DNA from: Streptomyces sp. SJL17-4
GTDB taxonomy: Bacteria > Actinomycetota > Actinomycetes > Streptomycetales > Streptomycetaceae
Reading direction: 5' to 3'
NCBI RefSeq assembly: GCF_036826855.1
Contig: NZ_CP104578.1
Coordinates: 1,364,001 to 1,428,000 of the forward strand
Length of the DNA: 64,000 bases
The notes under the pieces were generated by a model. The model saw nothing but the letters and a program-made list of their open reading frames with translations. It did no database searches and was not told the origin of the DNA. Made by a program: the position numbers and the translations under genes. Below, one piece after another: positions 1 to 8,054 of the stretch (positions within the stretch are counted from its first letter, which is position 1; each line of letters starts with the position of its first letter).

Positions 1-366
1 CAGCTGCGCGACGGCCAGCATCGGGATGGGGTCCGCGTCGCCGATGCCGGGGTCGTGCAGCCCGTCCCGGAGGGTGGCGAGCTGAGCGATCTCCTCCTCG
101 GTCTTCTTCCGCCCCTCCGCAGCCGCGTGGACACGGCGTGCGAGTCGGACGTCGGCCAGCAAGTGACCGGTTCCCTTGGGGTGGACAGCGGTGCACACCG
201 GCCAGGGCTCGTCGTCGGGCCACAGCATGGGGCCTGCGACGGAGCTGTCCTGCGCCTTCGGGTCACCGGGACGCGGGTGAAGTCGCGTCGCTGTCCGCCG
301 GAACTCGGCAAGGCCGGGAAAGAGCTCCTCCACGTCAGCGGGACGCGGGGGTGTGGTGCGGGGCAT
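1..366 (-). CDS. Probable immunity protein for the adjacent RHS toxin (5' part only, runs off left edge)
   Basis: An open frame reads leftward from an ATG at 364-366 and stays open for 122 codons to the window edge, so the C-terminus is missing. GGAG lies 6 bases before the ATG. The product begins MPRTTPPRPADVEELFPGL and contains GPMLWPDDEPWPVC and PIPMLAVAQL. That style resembles DUF1963/YwqG-like proteins that often follow polymorphic toxins; this family link is from memory of the sequence style only. The start lies 30 bp after the stop of the RHS gene on the same strand, the usual toxin-immunity arrangement, so I infer it neutralises the toxin tip. The frame is certain; the function is inferred from position. 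Confidence 0.72.
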   Translation of the reverse strand, partial: MPRTTPPRPADVEELFPGLAEFRRTATRLHPRPGDPKAQDSSVAGPMLWPDDEPWPVCTAVHPKGTGHLLADVRLARRVHAAAEGRKKTEEEIAQLATLRDGLHDPGIGDADPIPMLAVAQL

Positions 367-396
367 ACGTTTCTCCGGAACGAATCGTCGTGAGCA

Positions 397-3300
397 CTAG
401 ACGCCGGTTCTGACGTACCCGGCGGGGTTCTCAAGAATGTAGGTGAAGGTGAAACCCTTGTTGCCGTACGCCGTGAAGTGGATTTCGTGCGGGATCGGGT
501 TGTTGCCCGCGTACTTGGGGACGACGTTGTACTGGACGACCTCGTCGTTGTTCTTCACCTGGTTGTAGATCACCGCCTCGACCGACACACGCTGTTCGGG
601 CGTGTTCGTAGGTGTCTGCGTCTCGGTCACCAGGTTCTGCCAGGCGAACTTCCCCTTTCCGTGGCCGCCGAGGCGGTTGGCGTAGAGGTGGCCACGGGCT
701 TCGTTGAAGTCGTTGCCGTTGCCGCGCCAGCCGGGGGTCCGCACGGAGCCGGCCTCGGTTCCCTTGTCGAGCATCTCGGGCCGAATGGAGGCGTACACGC
801 CTGTGGGGCGCCCCAGGTGGTCCAGTCGCCCGTAGCGGACGCTGCCGCCGAACCCGCTCGTCGAGTCGCCCCAGTCGTAGGCGTCGAAGCTGCAGCGCTT
901 GGGGGCGAGGCCCAGCGGGTCGGTGGACGCCCAGGGGTTGGCGACGTAGGTGGCCGGGTTGGGCGCGGGCGCGAGGCCGAGGGGGTCGAGGGTGGTGTAG
1001 CGGGCGGTGTCGGGGTCGTAGTGGCGGTGGAAGTTGTAGTGGAGGCCCGTTTCGGGGTCGGCGTACTGTCCGGGAAAGCGGAGCGGGGTGTAGGCGGTGG
1101 CGTCGCGGTTCCACCCTGTGGTCCCCCAGGTGGTCGACCGGCTGCGCCAGGCCGTTTCGCCGGTGGTGGAGACGAGCTCGGTGGGCGTGCCTGCGAGGTC
1201 GGTGACGATGGCGAAGAAGCGCGCGTCGGTCTCGGCCTCGTCGAGGAGTCTGCGTTCGTACTGGACGAGCGGGCGATGTCCATCGTATTCCCAGGTCAGA
1301 ACGGTGGCGGTGGCCTCGTCGACCTGTTCGGCCAGGACCGTTCCGTCCCAGGTGTAGCGGATGGTCTGCACCGTGGTTCGCCCGTCGTCCGCCATACGGT
1401 GCTTGGCGGTGCGGCGCCCGAGAGGGTCGTAGGCATAGGTCCACAGGGTGCCGTCGGGGGTGGTGCAGGAGGTCAGGCGGTCCCGTGCGTCGTAGGTGTA
1501 GCGCCAGAGGTCGGGCTTGCGCGAGGGACGGGTGCGGCGGCGTTCGACGACCCGGCCCGCCGCGTCGTGCGTGTAGTGGAGGGCCCCGGCTGTGAGGAGG
1601 CGCGTGCCGACGTAGGTTCGCGGGCCGCGGGCCTCGCCACGCCCGGCCCGGGTGGGCCACTGGGCCGCGTCCTGATTGCCTGCTCGGTCGTAGGCGTACT
1701 GCTCCGTCCAGTGGTCGTCGGCGACGGCGAGGGGTCGGCCCATCGGGTCGAGGGTGATCTGCTTGACGCGTCGGTCGGTGCCTGCGGTCTGTTCGCCGAT
1801 GGTGACGGGGAAGCCGTCGGCACGATAGGAGTAGTCGCGCGTGACAAGGGGCGAGGGGGCCGTTCCGGCCGCGAGGCTCTGGGTCGTCGGCCTGCCGGCG
1901 TCGTCCCAGGTGGTCGTCAGGCCAACCGGAGTGGCGGGATCGCCCCAGACGCGGGAGACCTCGCGGCCGAGGAGGTCGTGCCCGAAGGTGAGGGCGTGCC
2001 CGTCCACGGCCAGCGAGGAGCACCGGCCCGCGGGGTCGTAGGCGAGGCTGGTGACGGCGCCGGTGGGTGTGGTGCGCGCGACGCGGCGGCCGGCCGGGTC
2101 GTACGCGTACCGGAGAGTCCGCCCGTCGATGCTCTCGCTGCGCGGTCGGCCCATGACGTCGCGCACGATGCTCAGCGTGGAGGTCGCGGTACGGGCTTCG
2201 ACGAGCGCACCGGCGGTGTCGTACGCGTAGCTGGTGACGGCGCCGTCCGCGTCGTCCGAGGTCAGCCGGCCCATGGCGTCCCAGGTGTAGGTGACGGTCT
2301 GTCCGGCGGGGTTGACGCGTCGCGTGAGCCGGTTGGCCGCGTCGTAGTGGTAGTGGCTGGTGCGCCCCTCGAAGTCGGTCTCGGCGGCCATGTTGCCGGC
2401 GGCGTCGTAGGTGTAACTCCACTTCTGCCCGAGCGGGTTGGTGACTTCGACGAGGCGCAGTTCGGTGTCGTAGCGCAGTTGGTGGCGGGCTCCGTCCGGG
2501 TCGATCCGGACCAGGGGCTTGTCGAAGGGGCCGTACGCGGTGCCCCAGACGCCGCCGACGGCGTCGGTGTACGCCGTGCAGTTGCCTTCGTCGTCCCAGG
2601 CCCAGCTCTCACGGGCTCCGTCCGTCGCGGTTCGGGCGAGGAGGTGGTCGTCGTCGTCCCACACGAACTCCTGCGCCCGGCCGACCGGATCGACGATGCG
2701 GAGGGGGCGTCCGCGGTGGTCCCGCCGCACGCGCGTCACGCCGTGCTCGTCGTCGCTGACCTCCAGGGTGAGGCCCGCGGCGTCGGAGGTGAAGCGGACC
2801 GTGCCGCCCAGGGTGTCGGTCATGGTCGCGATGGCGCCGGTGCGGTCGTGGGTGAAACGCTTCACGGTCCCGTCGGGAGCCTGGACGCCGGTGCAGTTGC
2901 CCAGGCCGTCGAAGGTCTGCCGCCACACGGTCCCGTCCGCGCCCGTGATCTCCACGGGCATGTTCCGCTCGTCGTAGCGGGCCGTGGCCGTGGTGCCGTC
3001 GGGCAGCCGTACCCCGACCAGGTTGCCTTCCTCGCTCCAGATGAGTTCGGTGGTGTGGCCCAGGGCGTCGGTGCGGGTGAGCGGGCGGTCGTACGCGTCC
3101 CAGGTCAGGTGCGTGGTGTGGCCGAGCGGGTCGGTCTCGGCGACGACCTGGAGGCGGTCGTTGAGGTGCAGAACGCTCGTGGCACCGGTGGAGTCGGTGT
3201 AGCGCGTCACGCGGTGCCCGGTCTCGGGGTGGACGTCGTAGGTGAACGTCGACGTGAGAGTGCCTTCGGGGCCGACCGTGCCGGCGACCCTGCCCTCGGC

Positions 3301-5193
3301 GTCGTACACGTAGCGGAAGGTGAAGGCGTTGCGGTCGGTCCACGAGGTGACGCGGCCGTCACCGTCGTACGTGAAGTGCATGGCGGGGCCGCCGGTGCCC
3401 TCCGGGCCCGTCAGAGTGGTGAGGTGACCGGCCTGGTCGTAGCCGTAGCCGACGACCGTGGTCGGGCCTCCGGGCCCACGGACGGCCAGGTCCGTCACCC
3501 GGGTCTCGGTCGCGGTGATCTGAACGACGTATCCGCCCGTGTGGGTCACGGCGGTCGGAGCACCGTCGCCGCGTCGCGCGAAGTCGACGCGGTTGCCGTT
3601 CCGGTCCTCGACCGCGGACAGCCAGTAGGCGGTCGAGGCCCGGTAGGGATCGCCGGTGAAGCTCCGGACCGGACCCCCGTGGGGATCGCGCACCTCGTAC
3701 CTGGTCGCGTCACCGTCGACGCCGCCGTGGACCAGGGGAAGCCGGTCGCCCTCCAGGGGGAGGACCTGCTCGCCGCCGGGGCGAGGCAGGCGCGGGTAGA
3801 TCAGCAGAGAGCCGTCCTCACGGGCCCAGACGGCTCCGCCGCCGAACGCGTCGACCTCGATACGTTCGTCGAGGGTGGACGCCCAACTGGGGCCGAACCA
3901 CTGACCGTAGCGGTAGGTCGACACATGGGTGCGGCGCAGCGTGAGCGGGAGCACCCCGGGCAGGAGGAGGTCCGTCTGCGGGAGCAGCATCTTGCCCGTG
4001 GCGACGTCGACCGGATCGTTCTTGCAGACGGTCTTGTCCAGGGACACGCTGTTGGCGCGGGGATCGCCCTTTGCGTCGCTGACCGAATTGCGCCTTGTGT
4101 GGGCGTCGGCCCCGGGGTCTCTGCGCTGCTGAGTCCCGCCGTTGCCGCCGTTGCTGTCGTCATGGTCGCCCTTGCGCTGCCGGGCGAAGCGGTCGCGCAG
4201 GTCGTCGTCGTTGTTCTTGTGGTCGACGGAGATCTGCTTCACGACCTTCGGCAGCGTCTTGCCGACGTGGTCGCCCATCACGTCGGCTGACTTCGCCAGG
4301 GCTCCCATGGCCTTCTCGATGACCGGGTCCAGGGCGTCGGCGATGTTGTCCCGGCCCTTGTTGCGGCCCTGGGCCGTCTTCGCCTTCGTCAACTTCCCGG
4401 CGGTCTTGCCGTGGATCCCGGCGCTCACACCGTTCAGTTTCGTACCGGCGTTGTCGTGCTCGTCGTGCTCGATGTGGAAGCCCTTGCCCCCGGGGCGACC
4501 GCCGCCCCCGCCGCCGACGGAGGCGAGGTTCAGGCCCTCCTTCGCGCCCTGCACGCCGTCGTCGAACCCGTCCTTGCCGGCCTGCCGCGTCTGGCCGAGG
4601 TCCACCCCGTCCTGCAGCCCCAGTGCGTCCGCGCCCAGCTGGACCACCAGATCGGCGGCCATGTTCTCCAGTGCCGACACCGCCGGTTCGGTCATCACGC
4701 CGACGATGTGGCCGACGGCCTCTTCCATCGCGCCCGTGATGAGCTTCAGCAGCTGCTTCTTCGTGTAGGCGATCGCACCGGCACCCAGCAATGCCGACAG
4801 GCCACCGGTCACCGGGATCAGCGCCATGGCCAGACCGGTCTGGCCCGCCAGGATCCCGAGCTCCGCGACCGCCTTCCACTTCATGCCCTCGATCGCGCCC
4901 GCCGCCATGTCCAGGGCGTCCGCGATCGTCCGGGCCGCGGACACCATGTCCTTGAGGTGCTTGCCCTTGACCTTGCCCCAGTGCTCGTTCAGCGCGTCCA
5001 TCGCCTCGCCGTGACCCGACGACAGCAGACGCTCCATGTGGTTGTTCGCGAGCTGGCCGTCGTCGGCGAGGTCGTCCGCGAACTCCCGCAACGCGTCCGC
5101 CATTTCCCGGTAGGCGTCCTCGTCCACGTTGGGCCAGTTCACCCCCACCAGATCCAGCAGCGTGTCCGCCCAGTCCGGCACCGTGACAGCCAT
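397..5193 (-). CDS. RHS-repeat polymorphic toxin with C-terminal DNA/RNA non-specific endonuclease-like tip
   Basis: About 1598 residues. I chose the ATG at 5193 (product MAVTVPDWADTLLD) because GGGGGA lies about 9 bases upstream; an in-frame ATG at 5229 has no such signal. The first ~230 residues are helical, WXG100/ESX-like with a hydrophobic stretch, suggesting type VII-type export. A polar linker follows, then a DUF6531-type segment (DPVDVATGKMLLPQTD), many YD repeats (YxYDxxGR type) and the RHS core motif (PGQYADPETGLHYNFHRHYDP...DPLGL). Past the last DPLGL the variable tip holds ARGHLYANRLGG and NLVTETQTPTN, resembling the His/Asn signature of DNA/RNA non-specific endonucleases (Endonuclea_NS_2 type). 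It is expected to act on neighbouring cells. Nuclease activity is inferred from the motif. Confidence 0.9.
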   Translation of the reverse strand: MAVTVPDWADTLLDLVGVNWPNVDEDAYREMADALREFADDLADDGQLANNHMERLLSSGHGEAMDALNEHWGKVKGKHLKDMVSAARTIADALDMAAGAIEGMKWKAVAELGILAGQTGLAMALIPVTGGLSALLGAGAIAYTKKQLLKLITGAMEEAVGHIVGVMTEPAVSALENMAADLVVQLGADALGLQDGVDLGQTRQAGKDGFDDGVQGAKEGLNLASVGGGGGGRPGGKGFHIEHDEHDNAGTKLNGVSAGIHGKTAGKLTKAKTAQGRNKGRDNIADALDPVIEKAMGALAKSADVMGDHVGKTLPKVVKQISVDHKNNDDDLRDRFARQRKGDHDDSNGGNGGTQQRRDPGADAHTRRNSVSDAKGDPRANSVSLDKTVCKNDPVDVATGKMLLPQTDLLLPGVLPLTLRRTHVSTYRYGQWFGPSWASTLDERIEVDAFGGGAVWAREDGSLLIYPRLPRPGGEQVLPLEGDRLPLVHGGVDGDATRYEVRDPHGGPVRSFTGDPYRASTAYWLSAVEDRNGNRVDFARRGDGAPTAVTHTGGYVVQITATETRVTDLAVRGPGGPTTVVGYGYDQAGHLTTLTGPEGTGGPAMHFTYDGDGRVTSWTDRNAFTFRYVYDAEGRVAGTVGPEGTLTSTFTYDVHPETGHRVTRYTDSTGATSVLHLNDRLQVVAETDPLGHTTHLTWDAYDRPLTRTDALGHTTELIWSEEGNLVGVRLPDGTTATARYDERNMPVEITGADGTVWRQTFDGLGNCTGVQAPDGTVKRFTHDRTGAIATMTDTLGGTVRFTSDAAGLTLEVSDDEHGVTRVRRDHRGRPLRIVDPVGRAQEFVWDDDDHLLARTATDGARESWAWDDEGNCTAYTDAVGGVWGTAYGPFDKPLVRIDPDGARHQLRYDTELRLVEVTNPLGQKWSYTYDAAGNMAAETDFEGRTSHYHYDAANRLTRRVNPAGQTVTYTWDAMGRLTSDDADGAVTSYAYDTAGALVEARTATSTLSIVRDVMGRPRSESIDGRTLRYAYDPAGRRVARTTPTGAVTSLAYDPAGRCSSLAVDGHALTFGHDLLGREVSRVWGDPATPVGLTTTWDDAGRPTTQSLAAGTAPSPLVTRDYSYRADGFPVTIGEQTAGTDRRVKQITLDPMGRPLAVADDHWTEQYAYDRAGNQDAAQWPTRAGRGEARGPRTYVGTRLLTAGALHYTHDAAGRVVERRRTRPSRKPDLWRYTYDARDRLTSCTTPDGTLWTYAYDPLGRRTAKHRMADDGRTTVQTIRYTWDGTVLAEQVDEATATVLTWEYDGHRPLVQYERRLLDEAETDARFFAIVTDLAGTPTELVSTTGETAWRSRSTTWGTTGWNRDATAYTPLRFPGQYADPETGLHYNFHRHYDPDTARYTTLDPLGLAPAPNPATYVANPWASTDPLGLAPKRCSFDAYDWGDSTSGFGGSVRYGRLDHLGRPTGVYASIRPEMLDKGTEAGSVRTPGWRGNGNDFNEARGHLYANRLGGHGKGKFAWQNLVTETQTPTNTPEQRVSVEAVIYNQVKNNDEVVQYNVVPKYAGNNPIPHEIHFTAYGNKGFTFTYILENPAGYVRTGV

Positions 5194-5517
5194 GATCGAA
5201 ATTCCCCCATACGACGATCCGTCAGCCACACAGTCCTACCACGGTGTCTCGGCGACGTGTCATGCGCTGCAGCAAACCGGCTCGGCGGCTCTCGCTCGCG
5301 CGGCAAGGCCCGGACGGAATGTTCCTGCGTCACGGCAGCGAAGGTTGACTCATCCGTCTCGCCCCATGAGGACCGCGCAGCCACCGGCCGTCCCACCAGG
5401 TACATGCTCCTGTCGAGCGCCACGCCGCCGCAGCGCGGCCCGCATCGGCGCGATGATCATCCGTCCGTGGAACGTGGGCTATGTTGGATACGAGTGACGT
5501 GAGATGGAGGTCCGCCG
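5194..5517. other. Divergent intergenic region between the RHS toxin and the RpiR regulator
   Basis: This 324-bp stretch separates two divergent starts and must hold both promoters. A GGAGG at 5506-5510 is the ribosome site of the rightward regulator. I see no convincing gene, long inverted repeat or clear -10/-35 pair in the rest. Confidence 0.5.
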
Positions 5518-6438
5518 GTGTCATCGGATCAGCAGGCACGCGCTCGGGCGGCCGCGATCACGCCGGGCGGCGGCCCGCCCGGGCCGGAGGAGCTGGCGCC
5601 GACCGACCGGTTGCTCGCGCTCTTCGACGGACACCGGCTCTCCCCGGGCCAACGACGGATCGCCCAGTACCTGCTCGACCACCTCACCGAAGCCGCGTTC
5701 CTCTCCATCACCGAGCTGGCCGAACGTGTCGGGGTCAGCCAGCCCTCGGTGACGCGCTTCGCGGTCTCCCTCGGGTTCAGCGGATATCCCGCCCTGCGAG
5801 AGGTGCTCCAGCCCATCGCCCTGAGCGCGGTGGCCGGCACTCCCGACAGTCGCGAGCAGCTGCGGCACAACGAGCTTCAGGCCGCCGTCGACGCCGAGAT
5901 CGAGAACCTGGAGAACGTCCGCCGCCTCCTCACCGACACCAGCCAGGTACTGGGGATCGGCCGCGAACTGGCCCGCTCGACACCTCTGACCGTCCTCGGC
6001 CTCCGCATCTCGGTCTCCCTCGCGGAGTACTTCGCCTACGCCGCCCGCCGCATCCACCCGGACGTCCGCGTGGTGACCCGCGGTGGCAGCGTGGCCTACG
6101 ACACACTGCTCCAGTCCCGGGCCGCCGGCGGCAGCTGGGTGCTGGCCTTCGCCATGCCCCGGCACGCCAAGGAGACCCTGGCCGCCCTGCGGGCCGCCCG
6201 CAGCACCGGCCTGCGCGTGGTGCTGATCACCGACCCCACCGTCGGCCCGCTTGTCGACGAGGCCGACGTGGTGCTGACGGCAGGGACCGGGTCACGGCTG
6301 GTCTTCGACTCGTACGCGGCCCCCGGCATGCTCTCCGCCGCCCTGCTGCAGGCCATGGCCGATGCCGACCCCGAGCGGACCCAGGCACGGCTCGAACAGT
6401 ATGAGCAGGCCGCTGACCAGCACGGATTCTTCCTCTAG
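5518..6438 (+). CDS. MurR/RpiR-family transcriptional regulator (HTH + SIS)
   Basis: 306 residues, GTG start with GGAGG seven bases upstream. Residues ~25-95 form the RpiR-type helix-turn-helix (SITELAERVGVSQPSVTRFA followed by LGFSGYPALREVL). Residues ~125-260 form a SIS domain (LRISVSLAEYFAYAARR, AFAMPRHAKETLAALRAAR, VVLITDP) that in this family binds a phosphosugar. Such proteins usually control amino-sugar or sugar-phosphate catabolism from a nearby promoter. No sugar gene sits next to it here: upstream is the divergent RHS toxin, downstream an AT-rich non-coding island and then a convergent LuxR-type gene. Its target may be that island or lie elsewhere. Confidence 0.9.
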   Translation: MSSDQQARARAAAITPGGGPPGPEELAPTDRLLALFDGHRLSPGQRRIAQYLLDHLTEAAFLSITELAERVGVSQPSVTRFAVSLGFSGYPALREVLQPIALSAVAGTPDSREQLRHNELQAAVDAEIENLENVRRLLTDTSQVLGIGRELARSTPLTVLGLRISVSLAEYFAYAARRIHPDVRVVTRGGSVAYDTLLQSRAAGGSWVLAFAMPRHAKETLAALRAARSTGLRVVLITDPTVGPLVDEADVVLTAGTGSRLVFDSYAAPGMLSAALLQAMADADPERTQARLEQYEQAADQHGFFL

Positions 6439-6924
6439 CAGCGGGCCACGGGTTCCTGGGCACCGCTCCCGCAGAGGCATGCGCAGCGTCTGATCTGCAT
6501 GTAATTTTTCATACTCTTGCTTACTCGACGGTATATATATTTACTGAATCCAGTGTTCCGGATCCGCCGGATGCCAGGGAGGACGCCCCACGTCCTTGCC
6601 GAACAGCCACCCAGCGCGCCACCCCCTCCTCCTAGGCGCGCCGGGTGATGGTCACGGCTTTACGGATCCCTCGGAACGCCCGTGGCGGCCTCGGTCAACC
6701 CCTGGACCGAGGCCGCCCCTCACCGGCCCGATCGCGATCGCCCGCCGACCGGTCAAGACGAGTCCGCCCAAGCGGTCCCCAAGGGCAGTGCGCCGCGGCC
6801 AGCCTTTCGCAGGCAAGCCGTCACGCTTTTCGCGTGAAACGTTGTCAGGACAACCGCACCGGCTCGGTCGCATCCAGTGCACGCGACGCGCCCGTCGGGG
6901 CGACACCGTCGCTCTCCGGTGCGT
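6439..6924. promoter_or_regulatory. Non-coding region with an AT-rich promoter/operator-like island
   Basis: This 486-bp stretch lies between two convergent genes. Bases ~6496-6555 are strikingly AT-rich for this genome. They contain TGTAATTTTTCATA (from 6500) and an imperfect palindrome GTATATATATTTAC at 6531-6544 (6 of 7 pairs match). RpiR-family operators are often AT-rich with TGTAA or TGAAA half-sites, so this may be a binding site of the neighbouring RpiR regulator. No gene follows on the + strand before the convergent gene ends. The rest shows nothing recognisable. Confidence 0.4.
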
Positions 6925-7917
6925 TCACAGTGGCTCCGCCCACCCGTTTCGCACCGCGTACGCGCCGAGCTGCATCCGGGTTCGGACTCCCGCCATGTCC
7001 ATGAGGTGGCGCAGGCGGCGGTGCAGCGTGCGCGGTGACAGACCGAGTTGTGTCGCGGCCGTCAGATCCGTGAGGCCGGTCAGGAGCAGCGCGAGGATCC
7101 TGCGGTCCAGCTCGGTCGGGCCCTGCGGACCGACCTCGGCGATGGCTGCGGCTTCGTCTCCCGTGTACGACAGTTCGAGCGGGTGGGCCGTGCGCCATAC
7201 CGTCTCGAACAGTGCGTCCAGCGCGTCCAGCAGGCCACTGCGGTGCAGCAGCACGGCACCGGGCTCGCCCGCCGGTGTGACCGCGAGGGGGACAAGGCCG
7301 AGGTCGGCGTCAGCCAGCACGAGTTTCATCGGCAGGTCGTCGGCGACACGCAGTTGCACTCCGTTGCGCAGGGAATCGATCGCGTCGCGGACGATACCCG
7401 GCTCGGCCAGCACGGCGCGGTCCAGTACCGCTCGGAAGAGCACTCCGCGGTCGAGGGCCATGGGCTCGGCCGTGTTCTCGTCGGGAGGCAGGGCGACGAA
7501 TGGTGCGGTGATGAAGGAGCGGACCTGCGTGCGGGCTGCCTGCTGCACCTGGAGGAAGCGGTGACGGATGGCGTCGACGCCCGTGACGACCTCGAACAGA
7601 TCGTTGATGCTGCTCCCGGTCATCGCCGCCCGGTGTTCCTCGGCCAAGGTCACCAGTGCGTGCTCGGCCATGCGCAGCCCGTCCCGGCGCTGGCTGATGA
7701 GGGAGCCGAGCGCCATGGCCGGTGGCGCGGCGGTGAAGAGCTCGTCCGCCGACCTGATCACCAGTCCCCACCCGACCAGGCGGGACAAGGCCTTGTCCAC
7801 GTCGGCTCCCGATACACCGAGAAGATCCGACAGCAGCGTCGCGGTGGAGTTCGGCCGTCCGAGCAGCCCCCGATAGACGTGCTCGTCGTCGGGTTCGAGG
7901 CCCAGAACATCCAGCAT
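6925..7917 (-). CDS. LuxR-type regulator with N-terminal TrmB-like winged helix
   Basis: 330 residues from the ATG at 7917 (MLDVLGLEPDDEHVYRGLL); GGAG lies about 12 bases upstream. The N-terminal ~55 residues resemble a TrmB-like winged helix (VYRGLLGRPNSTATLLSDLL). The middle is an effector or regulatory domain of unknown ligand. The last ~60 residues are a LuxR/GerE-type helix-turn-helix (LTDLTAATQLGLSPRTLHRR). Streptomyces genomes carry many such proteins beside secreted proteases. It lies just downstream of the subtilase gene on the same strand but beyond a strong terminator, so it is probably transcribed separately and may regulate the protease. The role is inferred. Confidence 0.82.
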   Translation of the reverse strand: MLDVLGLEPDDEHVYRGLLGRPNSTATLLSDLLGVSGADVDKALSRLVGWGLVIRSADELFTAAPPAMALGSLISQRRDGLRMAEHALVTLAEEHRAAMTGSSINDLFEVVTGVDAIRHRFLQVQQAARTQVRSFITAPFVALPPDENTAEPMALDRGVLFRAVLDRAVLAEPGIVRDAIDSLRNGVQLRVADDLPMKLVLADADLGLVPLAVTPAGEPGAVLLHRSGLLDALDALFETVWRTAHPLELSYTGDEAAAIAEVGPQGPTELDRRILALLLTGLTDLTAATQLGLSPRTLHRRLRHLMDMAGVRTRMQLGAYAVRNGWAEPL

Positions 7918-8013
7918 CGGTGACCGACTCCGTTCCACTTTCAACAGCGGGGAGAGTATGCGCCATGGCGGCAGCCCCTGAATAGTCCCTGCTGGGAGCA
8001 GGTGCGAGGGGAG

Positions 8014-8043
8014 GGGCCCCGGGGAGTCGTCTCCCCGGGGCCC
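8014..8043 (-). terminator. Strong GC-rich hairpin after the subtilase gene
   Basis: A perfect 13-bp inverted repeat (GGGCCCCGGGGAG / CTCCCCGGGGCCC) with the 4-base loop TCGT lies 11 bp past the stop of the S8 peptidase gene. This fits an intrinsic terminator of the U-poor actinomycete kind and separates the protease from the regulator gene. Confidence 0.8.
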
Positions 8044-8054
8044 GACAATGCGGT

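Noticed and set aside
478..4290. A 1270-codon open frame antisense to the RHS gene
   Set aside because: The RHS reading gives YD repeats and the core motif; the antisense reading gives only Val/Gly/Arg-rich sequence.
6596..6924. Open frames after the AT-rich island on the + strand
   Set aside because: They run antisense into the LuxR-type gene, have Arg/Ser/Pro-rich composition and lack a ribosome site.
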